Translations under genes and position numbers: made by a program
Source of the DNA: Siderastrea radians
Taxonomy: Eukaryota; Cnidaria; Anthozoa; Scleractinia; Rhizangiidae
Reading direction: 5' to 3'
Assembly (NCBI GenBank): GCA_964017195.1
Contig: OZ024887.1
Coordinates: 5,471,959-5,535,958, forward strand
Length of the DNA stretch: 64,000 nt
The notes under the pieces: generated by a model
What the model saw: only the letters and a program-made list of their open reading frames with translations
Told to the model about the DNA's origin: nothing
Database searches by the model: none
Shown here: in pieces, positions 49,202-59,566 of the stretch
How positions within the stretch are numbered: the stretch's first letter is position 1
Layout of the letters: each line of letters starts with the position of its first letter

Positions 49202-49614
49202 ATGCGCCGATCAATTGGAAACTTCAACATCCCCCCCGGGCATACCCCGGGCATTTGACTGTGCACCATGCCCGGGGAGGAGGGAATTTGAAGTGGATTT
49301 ATCTCTTGTTCTGATGTAATACGGCTCGTGAGTTTTTTTTTCGGTTTTTGCGGGGTTTGACGGATTTACAAGAGAGAATTTCACCTTTGTTAGTGAATAA
49401 CTCTTTCAATAGGGTCTTTAAAAGAAGTTTGAAGGTGTCATTACGGCATATCTCTCTCTCTGAAAGGCGTGTAAAGTGTTTGTACTTATTGGTGAGGCAT
49501 TTGAACGGCATTTTTGCCCCGAAGGGGCGGGGGGGGGGAGCCAATCTTCAAAAAGTCAAATCCCAAGTTGATTTCCCGAGGTGGGATGTTGAGCTTTCGA
49601 ATTGATCGGCGCAT
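49202..49614. mobile_element. TIR element with CCCGGGCATTTG words
   Basis: Left end ATGCGCCGATCAATTGGAAA, then CTTCAACATCCCCCCC, is mirrored by GGGATGTTGAGCTTTCGA, then ATTGATCGGCGCAT at the right. CCCGGGCATACCCCGGGCAT lies just inside the left end, as in the element at 33520-34316. A short frame inside is not recognisable as transposase. Confidence 0.75.
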
Positions 49615-49964
49615 TTTTTCTCTCTATGGAGTCTGTTTATAGGCTAACTTTATTTCACTTATGTAATTTTTTAGCTGTCAATGTCTAATAATATTTTCTA
49701 CAGGGCTATTTGCACTTGCAACGTTTGATACAATTTTAGTGCGATATTTGTGACAATTTTAAACTGTAATTTAAAATCGCGCGTGTCACCCTCCGCCCCG
49801 ATAAACTTTTGGCTAACGGCGACTTTTTTGTGAAAGGAGAGGGCACGCGAAATCATGATAAAAGGTAGCCTTTATGTTGATGTCGGTTGTTCTCAAGGGG
49901 ATTTACAGAAAAAATGTATGAATAAAATTATTAATAAATGGTTGTTACTCGAGTCATAGCCTTT

Positions 49965-50179
49965 TGAGCCGTTCAACAACGGTACACAGAACTCACTAGT
50001 TTTCAGGTTTATTCCGCAGCTAAAACTCACTAAATAACTCACAGTATGCTCACAGTTCAACTCGCTGCATCGTCTCTCCAGTTTCTGAGAAAGTCACTGC
50101 ACGTGCTCATGACCATATTTGGTTATACATTTGATTGTCGCAAACTATGGGGGTGGGGGTCCGTAAAAACTCCCGTACA
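49965..50179 (-). repeat. 3' LTR of the BEL/Pao element
   Basis: 215 bp, TG...CA ended when read on the plus strand (TGAGCCGTTC ... CCCGTACA). On the minus strand it contains AATAAA (50008-50013), a likely polyadenylation signal. Confidence 0.93.
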
Positions 50180-50194
50180 CAACTCCCCTAAAAA
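50180..50194 (-). other. Polypurine tract of the BEL/Pao element
   Basis: The minus strand reads TTTTTAGGGGAGTTG directly before the 3' LTR. A purine run in this place primes plus-strand DNA synthesis in LTR elements. Confidence 0.6.
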
Positions 50195-50229
50195 TTGTAG
50201 CTCAATTTTTACAATCATGTTACTCAAAG

Positions 50230-50424
50230 ACAGTTCGATTTGCTTCACGACAGTTCCGTATACTTAATGACAGTCCGATTTACTTGACAACAGTCCGGTT
50301 TACACAATGACAGTCTGCTTTATCAACAACAGTCCGGTTTGCTCGACGACAGTCCGCTTTATCAACAATAGTCCGGTTTGCTCGACGACAGTCCGCTTTA
50401 CTCAATGACAGTCCAGTTTATCAA
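50230..50424 (-). repeat. Tandem 19-20 bp repeats between pol and the 3' LTR
   Basis: About ten imperfect units of the type ACAGTCCGGTTTGCTCGACG (plus strand), with alternating sub-types ending TCAACA, TCGACG or TCAATG. The array begins after the purine tract and its last unit overlaps the pol stop codon at 50421-50423. Confidence 0.85.
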
Positions 50425-53102
50425 TCCTCCTCCTCTGCATGCATCTGTTCTCCAATTCTCTTGGCAGCCCTCTGAGCTGCAGTTCTTCTTGGTCTCTGGC
50501 TTCTTAAGTCAACTTGTTGTCTCCTCCCCTCCTGAGGCTCATCAGTATTTTCCACTGCTCGGATTTCCAAAGGGCAAACTAGCTGAAGTGGTCGCTCAAT
50601 GGTGTGCCCTTTACGGAACAACGTCACACCTCTCACAACTCCGTCTTTGCCTTGTACAAGACGCACCACCTTTCCTTTCTTCCATTCGCCGCGATTCTTC
50701 TCATCTCCAACAACTAGTACAATTTCTCCCACTTTAGGTGTGGTTGCGGTTTCCTTGTTCAGCCTGTGGCTTTCCATTAGGCTGTGGACATACTCTCTCT
50801 TCCAGCGTTTCCACACATGGGCCTTGGCATCTTCCAATCGCTTGCTCATCTTCGTCAGCTTCTCTGCTTCAGAATTTTCAATGTCCTCTACTGGATATGC
50901 ATCTCGCCCCCACAGGATCACGTTCGGCGTCAGCACTTCTTCCTCTCCTCCCTCTGTTTCAACATACGTCAGGGGTCGATTGTTAAGATTTCTTTCAACA
51001 TCCATGATGACTGATTCAAATGCTTCATAGGAAAGATGTGACCGTCCTAAGGTCTTGTGTATCGCCTTCTTGATCTCCTTGATCAATCTCTCATAGAATC
51101 CTCCCCACCAGGGCGATTTTGCAAGGTTAAACTGCCAACGAATGTTCTCACGTGCTAGATAATCCTGCAGCTTCTCACTTTTCCTGATGGTCTTGATCCA
51201 ATCTGCTGTAGTCTTGAATACTTTCGCATTGTCTGAGATGATGATGCGAGGTCTTGTTCGACGTGAGATAAATGCATTGAGTTTCTGCTTGAATTCGTCT
51301 GCTGTTTGGGTCCTTGTTACTTCTAAATGGACTGCTCTGGAGCTTGCACATGTGAAAATAATAAGGTAGCACTTTCCTTGTTCCTTTTTGCCAACCTTGT
51401 AACTAAAAGGTCCGGCAAAGTCTACTCCGGTCACTTCGAATGGCCTGCTCCCCTCTGTTCTGTATTCTGGCAAAGCACTTGTCGACGGCACTCCGTATGG
51501 TCTGGTGGAGAACACTTTGCAAACATTGCACTTCTTGATAACTTTCTTAACTTTGGCTCTCAACTTCGGTATCCACCAGTTCTCTCTCACACTTGCCATT
51601 GTGTTCGCAGTTCCAAGATGCATGACCTGATTATGTGTGTGAACAATAAGCTTCTCAGCAAATGGTCCTCCAGGAAGGTACGTTGGCCTGTATCCTTTAA
51701 TTCTGCCTTCACACTTGAGAACACCTGTATGTTCATCTCTGACCAACTTCCATCCCGGCGATTGTAGACATGCTTCGTCTGCTTTCTCGACTCGCTTTAC
51801 CCAGCAGTTTCTCGCAGTCGTGATTTCCTCGGTTACTAACGGCCCTGCTGTTTTCTTTAACTTGTTTCTTCTCGCCTTGCAATTGCTGACGAACCTCAAA
51901 ACCCATGCTGTTACTCTCAATGTCCGCCAGTAGGTACTTCTCTCGAGCAATGCATCCCACTCATCCAACTTGTGCTCATCTGTGCGAAGAACTGCCTCTT
52001 TGGTGGCCTTGAACTCCTCATCTGTCTCTTTGTTGTTGTTCAGCCTTGGCTGCTGTGGCCACTGTCTCTCATCCAAGAGCCAATCTGGACCAGTAAACCA
52101 GTTTCCTTTCTCCATCTTCACAATCGTCGCCCCTCTACTTCCAAGGTCTGCTAGATTCATTTCTGATGGGCAGTACTTCCAAGTGATGTTGATTGGACCA
52201 GTGGTTTCTGCTATCTTCTTCACTCTATTTGCCACAAACACCTTCCAACCTTTCCCAGGATTGGTTATCCAATACAACGCCACCATGCTGTCCATCCAAA
52301 TGGTGGTAGATTTGATGGGCCATCGCTGAAGAGCAGTGCTAAGGTTCTTCGCCATATTCGCTGCCATATGACCGCTCACAAGCTCCAGTCTAGCTATTGA
52401 AGTGTTTCTCTTTGAGATTCGTGATTTTGATGTCAGCAGCCCTTTAGCCACACCTATCACCTGCTCCACAACCGCAATAGCCACTGCACAGCATGCTAGA
52501 ATGCTTGCATCTGCGAAAATATGCAAATGGACTGCTTCCATCTCTCCAATTGAGGTAGCAACACTTCTAGGAATTCTGACATCTTTAAGCTGCTTTGTCC
52601 ACTTGAGCCATCGATTCTTCAAATGAGTAGAAACTTCTGCATTCCAACCCTTCTTTTCATCACAAGTCTCACGGTAGATGTGCTTTCCTTCAGCCATAGT
52701 GGGTGAGATTATCCCGAGTGGGTCATACACAGTTCCTAAGTAACTGAGGATAGTTCGTTTAGTCACTGGCTGATCGTGTGGGAAAGGCTTTGCGGGCAGC
52801 TCCAATGTATCATCTTCTTTGTTCCATGTATGTCCTAGAATCTTGCTAGGGTTTGGCATGCTTTCACTCTCAAGACTTTTAACATTCGATTCCCACTTAT
52901 GAACTGGAAACTTAGCCGACTCAAGTATGACAGTGCTCTCTTCTTTGAACTGCACAAGCTTCTCATTATCGCCTCCCGTTTGCATTAGATTGTCAACATA
53001 AGTGTTCTCCTTGAGTGCGCTCACGGTATCTGAGAACTCTGGCCCTTGCTGTTCAAAGTGATGCTGCAGAGTGGCTCCCAATAAGAAGGGGCTCGCTTCA
53101 AC
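50421..53102 (-). CDS. BEL/Pao Pol: RT (C-terminal part), RNase H, integrase
   Basis: This frame continues directly, in the same phase, from the gag-protease-RT frame after a single TGA. The longest reading from a start-like codon begins at 53081 (886 aa); residue numbers below count from there. The RT palm motif reads YVDN (residues 28-31), where many relatives have YVDD. RNase H shows D191 (HIFADAS), E233 (ARLELVSG), D264 (WMDSMVAL) and D312 (NLADLGSRG). Integrase has an HHCC-type zinc region (His at 481-488, CNVC at 518-521) and a DDE triad at D554, D617 and E664. The C-terminal 140 residues match the DUF5641 region of BEL integrases. As it stands this part lacks a gag start, so it depends on read-through or is inactive. 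Confidence 0.92.
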   Translation of the reverse strand, partial: VEASPFLLGATLQHHFEQQGPEFSDTVSALKENTYVDNLMQTGGDNEKLVQFKEESTVILESAKFPVHKWESNVKSLESESMPNPSKILGHTWNKEDDTLELPAKPFPHDQPVTKRTILSYLGTVYDPLGIISPTMAEGKHIYRETCDEKKGWNAEVSTHLKNRWLKWTKQLKDVRIPRSVATSIGEMEAVHLHIFADASILACCAVAIAVVEQVIGVAKGLLTSKSRISKRNTSIARLELVSGHMAANMAKNLSTALQRWPIKSTTIWMDSMVALYWITNPGKGWKVFVANRVKKIAETTGPINITWKYCPSEMNLADLGSRGATIVKMEKGNWFTGPDWLLDERQWPQQPRLNNNKETDEEFKATKEAVLRTDEHKLDEWDALLERSTYWRTLRVTAWVLRFVSNCKARRNKLKKTAGPLVTEEITTARNCWVKRVEKADEACLQSPGWKLVRDEHTGVLKCEGRIKGYRPTYLPGGPFAEKLIVHTHNQVMHLGTANTMASVRENWWIPKLRAKVKKVIKKCNVCKVFSTRPYGVPSTSALPEYRTEGSRPFEVTGVDFAGPFSYKVGKKEQGKCYLIIFTCASSRAVHLEVTRTQTADEFKQKLNAFISRRTRPRIIISDNAKVFKTTADWIKTIRKSEKLQDYLARENIRWQFNLAKSPWWGGFYERLIKEIKKAIHKTLGRSHLSYEAFESVIMDVERNLNNRPLTYVETEGGEEEVLTPNVILWGRDAYPVEDIENSEAEKLTKMSKRLEDAKAHVWKRWKREYVHSLMESHRLNKETATTPKVGEIVLVVGDEKNRGEWKKGKVVRLVQGKDGVVRGVTLFRKGHTIERPLQLVCPLEIRAVENTDEPQEGRRQQVDLRSQRPRRTAAQRAAKRIGEQMHAEEED

Positions 53103-55625
53103 TCAAAATGGTACACGTGTAAATCTTAGATGCTTCTCTTCTCCCTTGACATTGAACAGGAATCTGAATGAATCTCTGTCTTCCTCTTTCACACTAATCT
53201 GCAGAAACGCCTTCTCAATGTCACCCAGAAGTAGATTTGTGGACATTCGCGCTCTAACCATTATGTCCCAGAGGAGTGGCTGTAATGGGGGCCCAGTAAA
53301 CATGCAGTCATTGATGCTGTTGGCCAATGGGTGTGGCTTAGCACTCGCGTCAAACACCATGCGAACCTTCGTGGTAACTGCACTTTGCTTTACAACTGGT
53401 TTATGTGGCATGTAGAATACTCGTTCTCCGGTTGGATTCTGAGGAGCTTCTTCTATTACGCCTGCTTTGAGCTGCTCTTCGATGATGCCACCATATTCTT
53501 CTCTCAACTTCTCATTTCTCAACAATTTTCTCTCCACATTCTCAAGACGCTTTCTGCTAAGTGTCTCATTTGTGTTCAATAACATTGTTCCAGGAATCCA
53601 TGGAAAACTGACCTCATACCTTCCATCCTCTCTTCTCACTACACTCTCCTTGAAGTCACGCAGGACGTCCAGCTGGTCATTCTCACCCCGATCCTCAACC
53701 CCCAGTACATCTAAACTGTAAAGTTTCTCATAGTCATTAACCTCTCTCAAGTACATGCAGGTGCTGCCACTCCCATATTCATCTCCACCATGAACCACCC
53801 AACCAAACGATGTCTCTTCCACTAGGGGGTCTCCTCGCTTCCCTTTGAACACTCTCTCCGTCCTTATTCTGCTGTAAATGCTATCTCCAAGAATGAGATG
53901 TATCTGGTGTTCTCCCGTAGATGTCATGTAGAACCTCTTGTCTTGTGTATGCGAGTACTTCAGTTTCAGCTGGTTCATGTCTGGCCTTCTCACTGTGGTA
54001 AAGTCCACTAACTTTGAGCCAGTGAATTCAATTTCTTCACATGATTTTCCGTCCAGCGATTCAATGCGGGTGTCAAAGATTGGCATGGACTGGACTTTGG
54101 TTCCATTGACCGTCAAAATTTCACGGGTCTCATGACGAGTTGGCTTCAACTTTAACATCTTGACTGCTTCACGAGAGATAAAATTGCGTGCAGATCCTGT
54201 GTCCAGGTAGGACCAAAGAACCTGTCCTTCGATGCTCACAGGAATTATGGCGGGTAGTACTCTCTCCTCTGCATAGTTAGTGTAGCCAGTCAGCGAAACC
54301 CCATTCGCACTGCTGCTTTCTCTCTCCTCTCTGTCGCATATGCTAGTATGATGCTTGTGTTTGCACTTAAGGCACCCACGCCTCTGGCACTGGTCTGCCC
54401 TGTGGTTTGCACGCCCACAGTTAAAGCATAAATTGTGATCCACAAAGAACTTCTTCCTGTTCGCCAACCCTGTTACCACGGTACAGTTTCCACTCCAGTG
54501 ATCATGCTTTCGGCAGAAAAGGCAATAAGGTGACCGATTATCTCTTGGCTTCTGTGTGAAGAGGTGTTTCTCACATTTGCTGTTTTGTACGTGATTTCTC
54601 CTGAGCCACTTTTGCAAAGCGTCAATTAGATGTTCCATAGACCACTCCTCCCAATTCTCATCAACTCCTACTAGGTCTGGTTTGACGTGCGGCAGTTTGT
54701 TGATCGTATTCATTACAAACCCTTGTAATTTCTCAGCTCCTTCAAGGGTTTGGAGAGCGTCATAGTTATTACTCAGTCTCTCGTAAAACTCTTGTATTTT
54801 GAAATAATTCGTTCCTTTGACCAGAGGTAGGTTGATAATTTCGTCTATGTGAGTATTGATGACGACTTTAGTTTGACCGAATTCTTTTTTAAGTCGTTCC
54901 CATGCCGTCTTATAACCCATACTGCCAGGTTTCAGGTTTGCAATTCGGTCTCTCACCTTCGGCCCGACAGATTCTAGCAGATAGCCGAATTTCTCTTCGT
55001 CAGAAATTGACTTGGCATCAACTTGAGTTAGGAACATGTTTTCAAATCTCACCCAGTCGCCAGCAGTACCTTTGAACGGTGTCATCTTAAGTTTCGGCAG
55101 TTTAGTCGTACTGGAAACGGCGGTTTTCTCCATTTCTAATTTCTTCTCCGCTACCCGCAATTCTGCTTCGAGCTTTTCCTTCCATAACTCACGCTCGTGG
55201 TTCTGTTGTCGTTCACGGAGCTCGCATAGTCGCCGCTCGTCCTCCATCTGTTGTTCCCGTTTCGAATCTTCTTTTCGCCGCTCAATTTCCTCTTCTCTTT
55301 CGCTCAGACACTTTCCAAGCCTCTCCTTGTCGATAACAAACGCTGCATATTTGGATTTGGTGTCTTTCTTCCCCCGTCTCACAGAACGAGATGTCACTCC
55401 TCGCTCGATTTTCAACTCTTCTGTCTGTGAAATAAGATCCGATAGTTTCGCGATAATTTTCTCGGCTCGTTTGTTGGCGATATCCATCTCAGCAAAGTCC
55501 CCGAGTTCAATTAGTTCTCCTGTCTCCTCCAAGAAGTATTTCAGCTTGTTAATTTCTTTGTCAATCTCTCGAACGAGACGTTGTTCGTCTTCGCTGGGGC
55601 TGGTTTCTCCTTCGCCGTCGCTCAT
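53103..55625 (-). CDS. BEL/Pao Gag, protease and N-terminal RT, ending at an in-frame stop
   Basis: 840 residues from an ATG at 55625, about 100 bases inside the 5' LTR. Residues 100-170 form a highly charged coiled coil rich in Glu and Arg. Residues 180-345 are the DUF1759 Gag region (KLKMTPFKGTAGDWVRFENM). Three zinc-knuckle-like CCHC/CCHHC motifs follow at about 368-381, 400-413 and 418-430. The DUF1758 retropepsin has its DTGS active site at 475-478. RT begins near 755, with the first catalytic Asp in LLLGDIEKAF at about 802. Translation stops at TGA (53103-53105) inside RT, while the next frame resumes in the same phase. The simplest reading is a single nonsense change in an otherwise young copy; programmed read-through is possible but less likely in mid-RT. 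Confidence 0.92.
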   Translation of the reverse strand: MSDGEGETSPSEDEQRLVREIDKEINKLKYFLEETGELIELGDFAEMDIANKRAEKIIAKLSDLISQTEELKIERGVTSRSVRRGKKDTKSKYAAFVIDKERLGKCLSEREEEIERRKEDSKREQQMEDERRLCELRERQQNHERELWKEKLEAELRVAEKKLEMEKTAVSSTTKLPKLKMTPFKGTAGDWVRFENMFLTQVDAKSISDEEKFGYLLESVGPKVRDRIANLKPGSMGYKTAWERLKKEFGQTKVVINTHIDEIINLPLVKGTNYFKIQEFYERLSNNYDALQTLEGAEKLQGFVMNTINKLPHVKPDLVGVDENWEEWSMEHLIDALQKWLRRNHVQNSKCEKHLFTQKPRDNRSPYCLFCRKHDHWSGNCTVVTGLANRKKFFVDHNLCFNCGRANHRADQCQRRGCLKCKHKHHTSICDREERESSSANGVSLTGYTNYAEERVLPAIIPVSIEGQVLWSYLDTGSARNFISREAVKMLKLKPTRHETREILTVNGTKVQSMPIFDTRIESLDGKSCEEIEFTGSKLVDFTTVRRPDMNQLKLKYSHTQDKRFYMTSTGEHQIHLILGDSIYSRIRTERVFKGKRGDPLVEETSFGWVVHGGDEYGSGSTCMYLREVNDYEKLYSLDVLGVEDRGENDQLDVLRDFKESVVRREDGRYEVSFPWIPGTMLLNTNETLSRKRLENVERKLLRNEKLREEYGGIIEEQLKAGVIEEAPQNPTGERVFYMPHKPVVKQSAVTTKVRMVFDASAKPHPLANSINDCMFTGPPLQPLLWDIMVRARMSTNLLLGDIEKAFLQISVKEEDRDSFRFLFNVKGEEKHLRFTRVPF

Positions 55626-55654
55626 GTTTGTTTTGCTTCTTGTTTAGCCCGGTT

Positions 55655-55714
55655 GTTTTGATCCTGGTCGTTTGTATCCTGGTCGTTTGTATCCTGGTCG
55701 TTTGTATCCTGGTC
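55655..55714 (-). repeat. Four 15-bp tandem repeats overlapping the primer-binding site
   Basis: The unit GTTTGTATCCTGGTC (plus strand) occurs three times after one GTTTTGATCCTGGTC variant. The unit nearest the LTR contributes GGTC to the primer-binding site, so the leader looks amplified from that site. Confidence 0.9.
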
Positions 55715-55723
55715 CCGGCACCA
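55711..55723 (-). other. Primer-binding site of the BEL/Pao element
   Basis: The minus strand reads TGGTGCCGGGACC, four bases inside the 5' LTR. TGG is complementary to the CCA end of a tRNA. The tRNA species was not identified. Confidence 0.7.
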
Positions 55724-55727
55724 AAAA

Positions 55728-55942
55728 TGAGCCGTTCAACAACGGTACACAGAACTCACTAGTTTTCAGGTTTATTCCGCAGCTAAAACTCACTAAATAA
55801 CTCACAGTATGCTCACAGTTCAACTCGCAGCATCGTCTCTCCAGTTTCTGAGAAAGTCACTGCACGTGCTCATGACCATATTTGGTTATACATTTGATTG
55901 TCGCAAACTATGGGGGTGGGGGTCCGTAAAAACTCCCGTACA
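55728..55942 (-). repeat. 5' LTR of the BEL/Pao element
   Basis: Identical to the 3' LTR except for one visible A/T difference (CTCGCAGCATCG here, CTCGCTGCATCG at the 3' LTR). It should hold the promoter; minus-strand AATAAA is at 55771-55776. Confidence 0.93.
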
Positions 55943-55945
55943 CTT

Positions 55946-55946
<1 letters not shown>

Positions 55947-56010
<64 letters not shown>

Positions 56011-56020
56011 TATAATAATA
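55947..56020. repeat. (AAT)n microsatellite next to the retrotransposon
   Basis: About 24 AAT units with one TTA variant near the right end, immediately beyond the LTR flank. Confidence 0.95.
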
Positions 56021-56527
56021 ACAGAGATTGGGAAGGCAAAACAGGCATATGGGCCTATGGCCCCTGACTTTATAAAGTTATGGGCCATTTCTAAAAAGTA
56101 TGGGCCATGGCAGTAATGGGATGGGCCAGAAGTTCAAGAAAAAAAATATTGGTATTTTAGTAAGGGATGTAACTTTTGATAGTGTGTATCATACAGCATC
56201 TTGCAGTTAACATTAAAATGAAATAATTTTATTCAGGTTTGACTTTAATCAATCAACTCAACAGCTGTTCACTGGGCACCGTCTAATTTAAGAACCTTTT
56301 TGGGGGCATTATCCGAGGGCCAAAGTACACAAAATAAGCAATCATGGCGGCCGATGAAAGAACCTCGTTTGGAGGCTGAGTCCGAGCAGAGGCCTGGGGA
56401 TGAAAATAAACGCACACGATAGACCGTCCATCGAAAACGAAGAAAAAAGTCGCTGCAGTGATCGATATTTCATTTTTCATTCATCATAACAGTAGAAATT
56501 ACACAAACAGAAATGCTTATTGCAAAA
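56021..56527. other. Intergenic, probable repeat-derived DNA
   Basis: Starts with repeated ATGGGCC words (56047-56128). No gene identified. Confidence 0.45.
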
Positions 56528-56685
56528 TATTCGGTAAGATTTCCATATAACCCCATACATTAATTATGTATGTATGCGCTATTGTTTTGCTTTTGGAATT
56601 CTATTGTTTTGGCTTTTGTTTCAGTTTTGAGAATGGTATGCGTAACTAATGTATGGGGTTATACGGAAATCTTTCCAAATATTCT
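56528..56685. mobile_element. Small inverted-repeat element
   Basis: Arms ATATTCGGTAAGATTTCCAT, then ATAACCCCATACATTA at the left, and TAATGTATGGGGTTAT, then ACGGAAATCTTTCCAAATAT at the right, with few mismatches around an 85-bp centre. Confidence 0.75.
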
Positions 56686-56805
56686 ACATCTGACATACCA
56701 TTATGCGGCTCGGGTGCATCTTGGACCCCGTAAGTAGTTTTATAATACGCCATTTTCTTTACTTATGCGCCATACGCGCATGGCGCACGTCCTTCCCAAT
56801 CTCTG

Positions 56806-56990
56806 TAATAATAACTTTATTGACCACTCCCCGTGAGGGGCTTTTCAGGGACAATGAAAGAAATAAACTAAATGAACTTAACAGCTTTAAGAAGCCCAAC
56901 TGACAGGGAGGTAGACCAGTTGGCTATTTACGAGCATGGCCAAGGAGTTGAACTCGGGGCTACCGAGAACAACTCCAGCTGGTGAATTAA
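56806..56990. repeat. Dispersed repeat, copy 2
   Basis: Shares GGGGCTTTTCAGGGACAA, the CAGTTGGCTATTTAC segment and CTCCAGCTGGTG with 3434-3630. Confidence 0.6.
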
Positions 56991-57003
56991 TTGGAGGGCG
57001 CAT

Positions 57004-57164
57004 GGCTAGGATGTTCTGCAAGGCCTGGCTAGGATGTTCTGCAAGGCCTGGCTAGGATGTTCTGCAAGGCCTGGCTAGGATGTTCCGGAAGTCCTGGCTA
57101 GGATGTTCCGGAAGTCCTGGCTAGGATGTTCCGGAAGGCATCGCTAGGATGTTCCAGAAGGCCT
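57004..57164. repeat. 23-bp minisatellite, seven units
   Basis: Seven head-to-tail units of GGCTAGGATGTTCTG, then CAAGGCCT. The first three carry CTGCAAGGCC; later ones change to CCGGAAGTCC or CCGGAAGGCA. The gradient of variants indicates unequal exchange or slippage. Confidence 0.95.
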
Positions 57165-59566
57165 GAGCCCTAAATAAGTCTGTAGTCCCAGCGTTAACGA
57201 GTACTTGTCATATCATCAGTGACGTAATTTATCTTCTTTTTTCCAGGTCACAGACAAGACATCACAGTGCTGAGAATAAATAGCATTCATGTTCAACCTT
57301 CACTTCTCTCCTCGCCTCAATGAGTGAATCAACAAGTTAAAATTATTTAGACCGGTCTTCTGATGATTGTCGTGAAAACGAAACGGAAACATGTCTGAAA
57401 TCACGTCTAACCAATCACAAGACAAGGAACCAGTAGCATCAGTCAGCCAGAACTCGAAGAAAAAATGTTTCATGCACTGTTAAGCCCAGGAAACTGCGTG
57501 CATTGCTCCTTGTTGATGCCCTTTGCACATTGTTTTTGCCATTTATAAGGCTAGAAAGACGTAAAACCAGAAGACAACCGCTCTTAAATGTATCTTTTTT
57601 CTTTTTCAAATCTTGGAAAGCTCTTCTCTCAACTCAGTCTTCTGAAGTTGGTTATGATTTGCTTTGTTTCTATGATTTTCATTGCACCAACACTGCATGA
57701 TAAATTCTCTCCATGTTAGGTGACTATGATGAGTCATTGTTTGAGAGTGGTCATCGAATCTCCGAACTCACATCATCTTTTTATATCACATGAGTCGCGA
57801 AGTCGCGATAAGCACTTAAAGATTCTTATATGTTCTGTAATTGTTTTCCTTTTTTTAAATACTTTTACGTGTCAAATCTCATGAGTGACAACTCCATGTA
57901 TTTCTTTTAGCATTGTTACCTTTATCATGAAGTCGCAATAATAAAAAGAAGAAAAGACGCTGTCGAGGTTCTTTCTTAATGACTGATTTGGCTTGGCTTA
58001 ACTAACGTTTTTTCCTTTGAACAAAAAAGCACAATGCTTGGCAAAATTCTTGCTATTGTGTAGGGGTGAATAGCACAATCACGACACATTGAATTAGAGA
58101 GTGGCGCCGGGTATGTGACGAAGATCTGGATCAGTAAAAAGAAACTTGAGCAGACAATAATTTAAAACAGCAAACTGATGCTTTAAGGTAGGAAAAAAAC
58201 CTGACGTAGAGGTCATGAATAATGATTGTTTTAGCGGGAGAAATAGCCAGAAGACCCCAAAAAGATAAAATGAAACGCACTGCGGACATGGTGATCAAAA
58301 CTTTACGACAACGCTCGTGAGAACGAAAACAAGGGGTTTCGAAAACACGCTGATGTGGAAGGGGCCTGAAAAAAATGCCTTTAGTGTTTGCGACTCCGTT
58401 TTCATCAGTGTTTTCCAAAGAAAACGCACTAGTGTAGCCCCCCACCCCACCTCCCCGGGGGAAGGAATGCGTGACGGGCCCAAAGAATGTCTGCGTTGGA
58501 GACTACAATCTCAGCCACAATTCCTTAAACACCCCGTTCGCCCCATTCAGTGTTGACCAAAGTAAAACATTTTGGTGTCAGTGTCAGACACGACACTGCA
58601 AAGGGGAAGCTCACTTGCGCAAACTGTTTCAAGGTTTGTGGCTGGGATTGTAGCCTTAGTGTGGACATGGCCTTGAACTCAATCCTCTTTCCATAGATTT
58701 TAACAAAATAAGTAAATAACGGGAATCGGCTGGTACGCTCTATCCCTGAGCTATGAGTTATGGGGAATCACCGCCCATATGATCACGATTCACGAGGAAA
58801 ACGTCTGTCAAACCACGTATTTCGCCAACGAGGCAACGAATGTGGCGATACAAGCCTCACGAAGATTGTGACCTCCAGTACCACTCTTACCCAAACAAGC
58901 GCCGCTATCCCGGTTTGGGGGGGGGGGGGGGGTACGCCGGTTCAAGGTACTCTTGAACCTTCGCTCCTTCACAAGCCGCTCTCATCCAAGGCAATTTTTT
59001 TTTTGTAATTTTTTTTGGTAATTTGTAACAACGCATTACAGTACTTAGAATACATTACTTACAGTAACTTAACTTAAATACACGTTACAGTACTTTCAAC
59101 ACATTACTTACTATAACTTACTTACAGTAGACGTTACAAAGAAATTAAATACAAAGCAAATAATTGTTAATTAAAAGTGAAGAAGACCAACTAGATATAA
59201 CAAGGTTTTTTTCTACTGGGTGTTCATAACAGCTACCAACTTTTCCCATTTTTTAAAATGAGTAGTGGATTTATTCCACTCCCCGCTCGCAATATGGAGT
59301 TCAATGTTATAAACATGTCTTATCCTAGCAATAAAACCTCTCAACGAGGGTAAACGTCCATGGCATTTCCTTACATAAATGTAATATTTACCTAATAACA
59401 GAATGTGATTTATTATAAAGAAATTTTTTTTTTCAAAATTCCCTAAAAACTAACCTATCTCATTTCAGGATTCTATCATGATGTTATTATCTTTAAGCAA
59501 GGACAAGACACCTTTCCAAAATTCAGAGGACACTTAACAAGGAGAGAGTAAATGTTCGATGGATTC
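57165..59566. other. Intergenic; repeat remnants, no supported gene
   Basis: Contains GTGTGGA(C/A)(G/A)-type MITE remnants (58340-58440 and near 58650), a G17 run at about 58917, and a TTACAGTA-rich tract at 59035-59125. Frames are short and unrecognised. Confidence 0.45.

Larger units (their letters stand above)
49965..55942 (-). mobile_element. BEL/Pao LTR retrotransposon, near-intact, 5978 bp
   Basis: Two 215-bp LTRs differ at one visible position, which points to a recent insertion. On the minus strand the order is 5' LTR, primer-binding site, gag with zinc knuckles, aspartic protease, reverse transcriptase, RNase H, integrase with a C-terminal DUF5641 region, purine tract, 3' LTR. Protease before RT with integrase last, plus DUF1759 and DUF1758, is diagnostic of BEL/Pao. 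Flanks CTTT (49961-49964 and 55943-55946; CTTTT if one T is shared) fit a 4-5 bp target duplication. The gag-pol frame is interrupted by one in-frame stop. Confidence 0.95.

Noticed and set aside
53103..53105. A -1 or +1 frameshift between gag-RT and the rest of pol
   Set aside because: The two frames are in the same phase and are separated only by a stop codon, so no frameshift is needed.
55036..55647. 203-codon Ser-rich frame antisense to gag
   Set aside because: It is the reverse complement of the Glu/Arg-rich coiled coil, whose codons read as Ser/Phe on the other strand.
57004..57164. CRISPR-like array
   Set aside because: The 23-bp units abut with no unique spacers, and this is animal DNA; it is a minisatellite.
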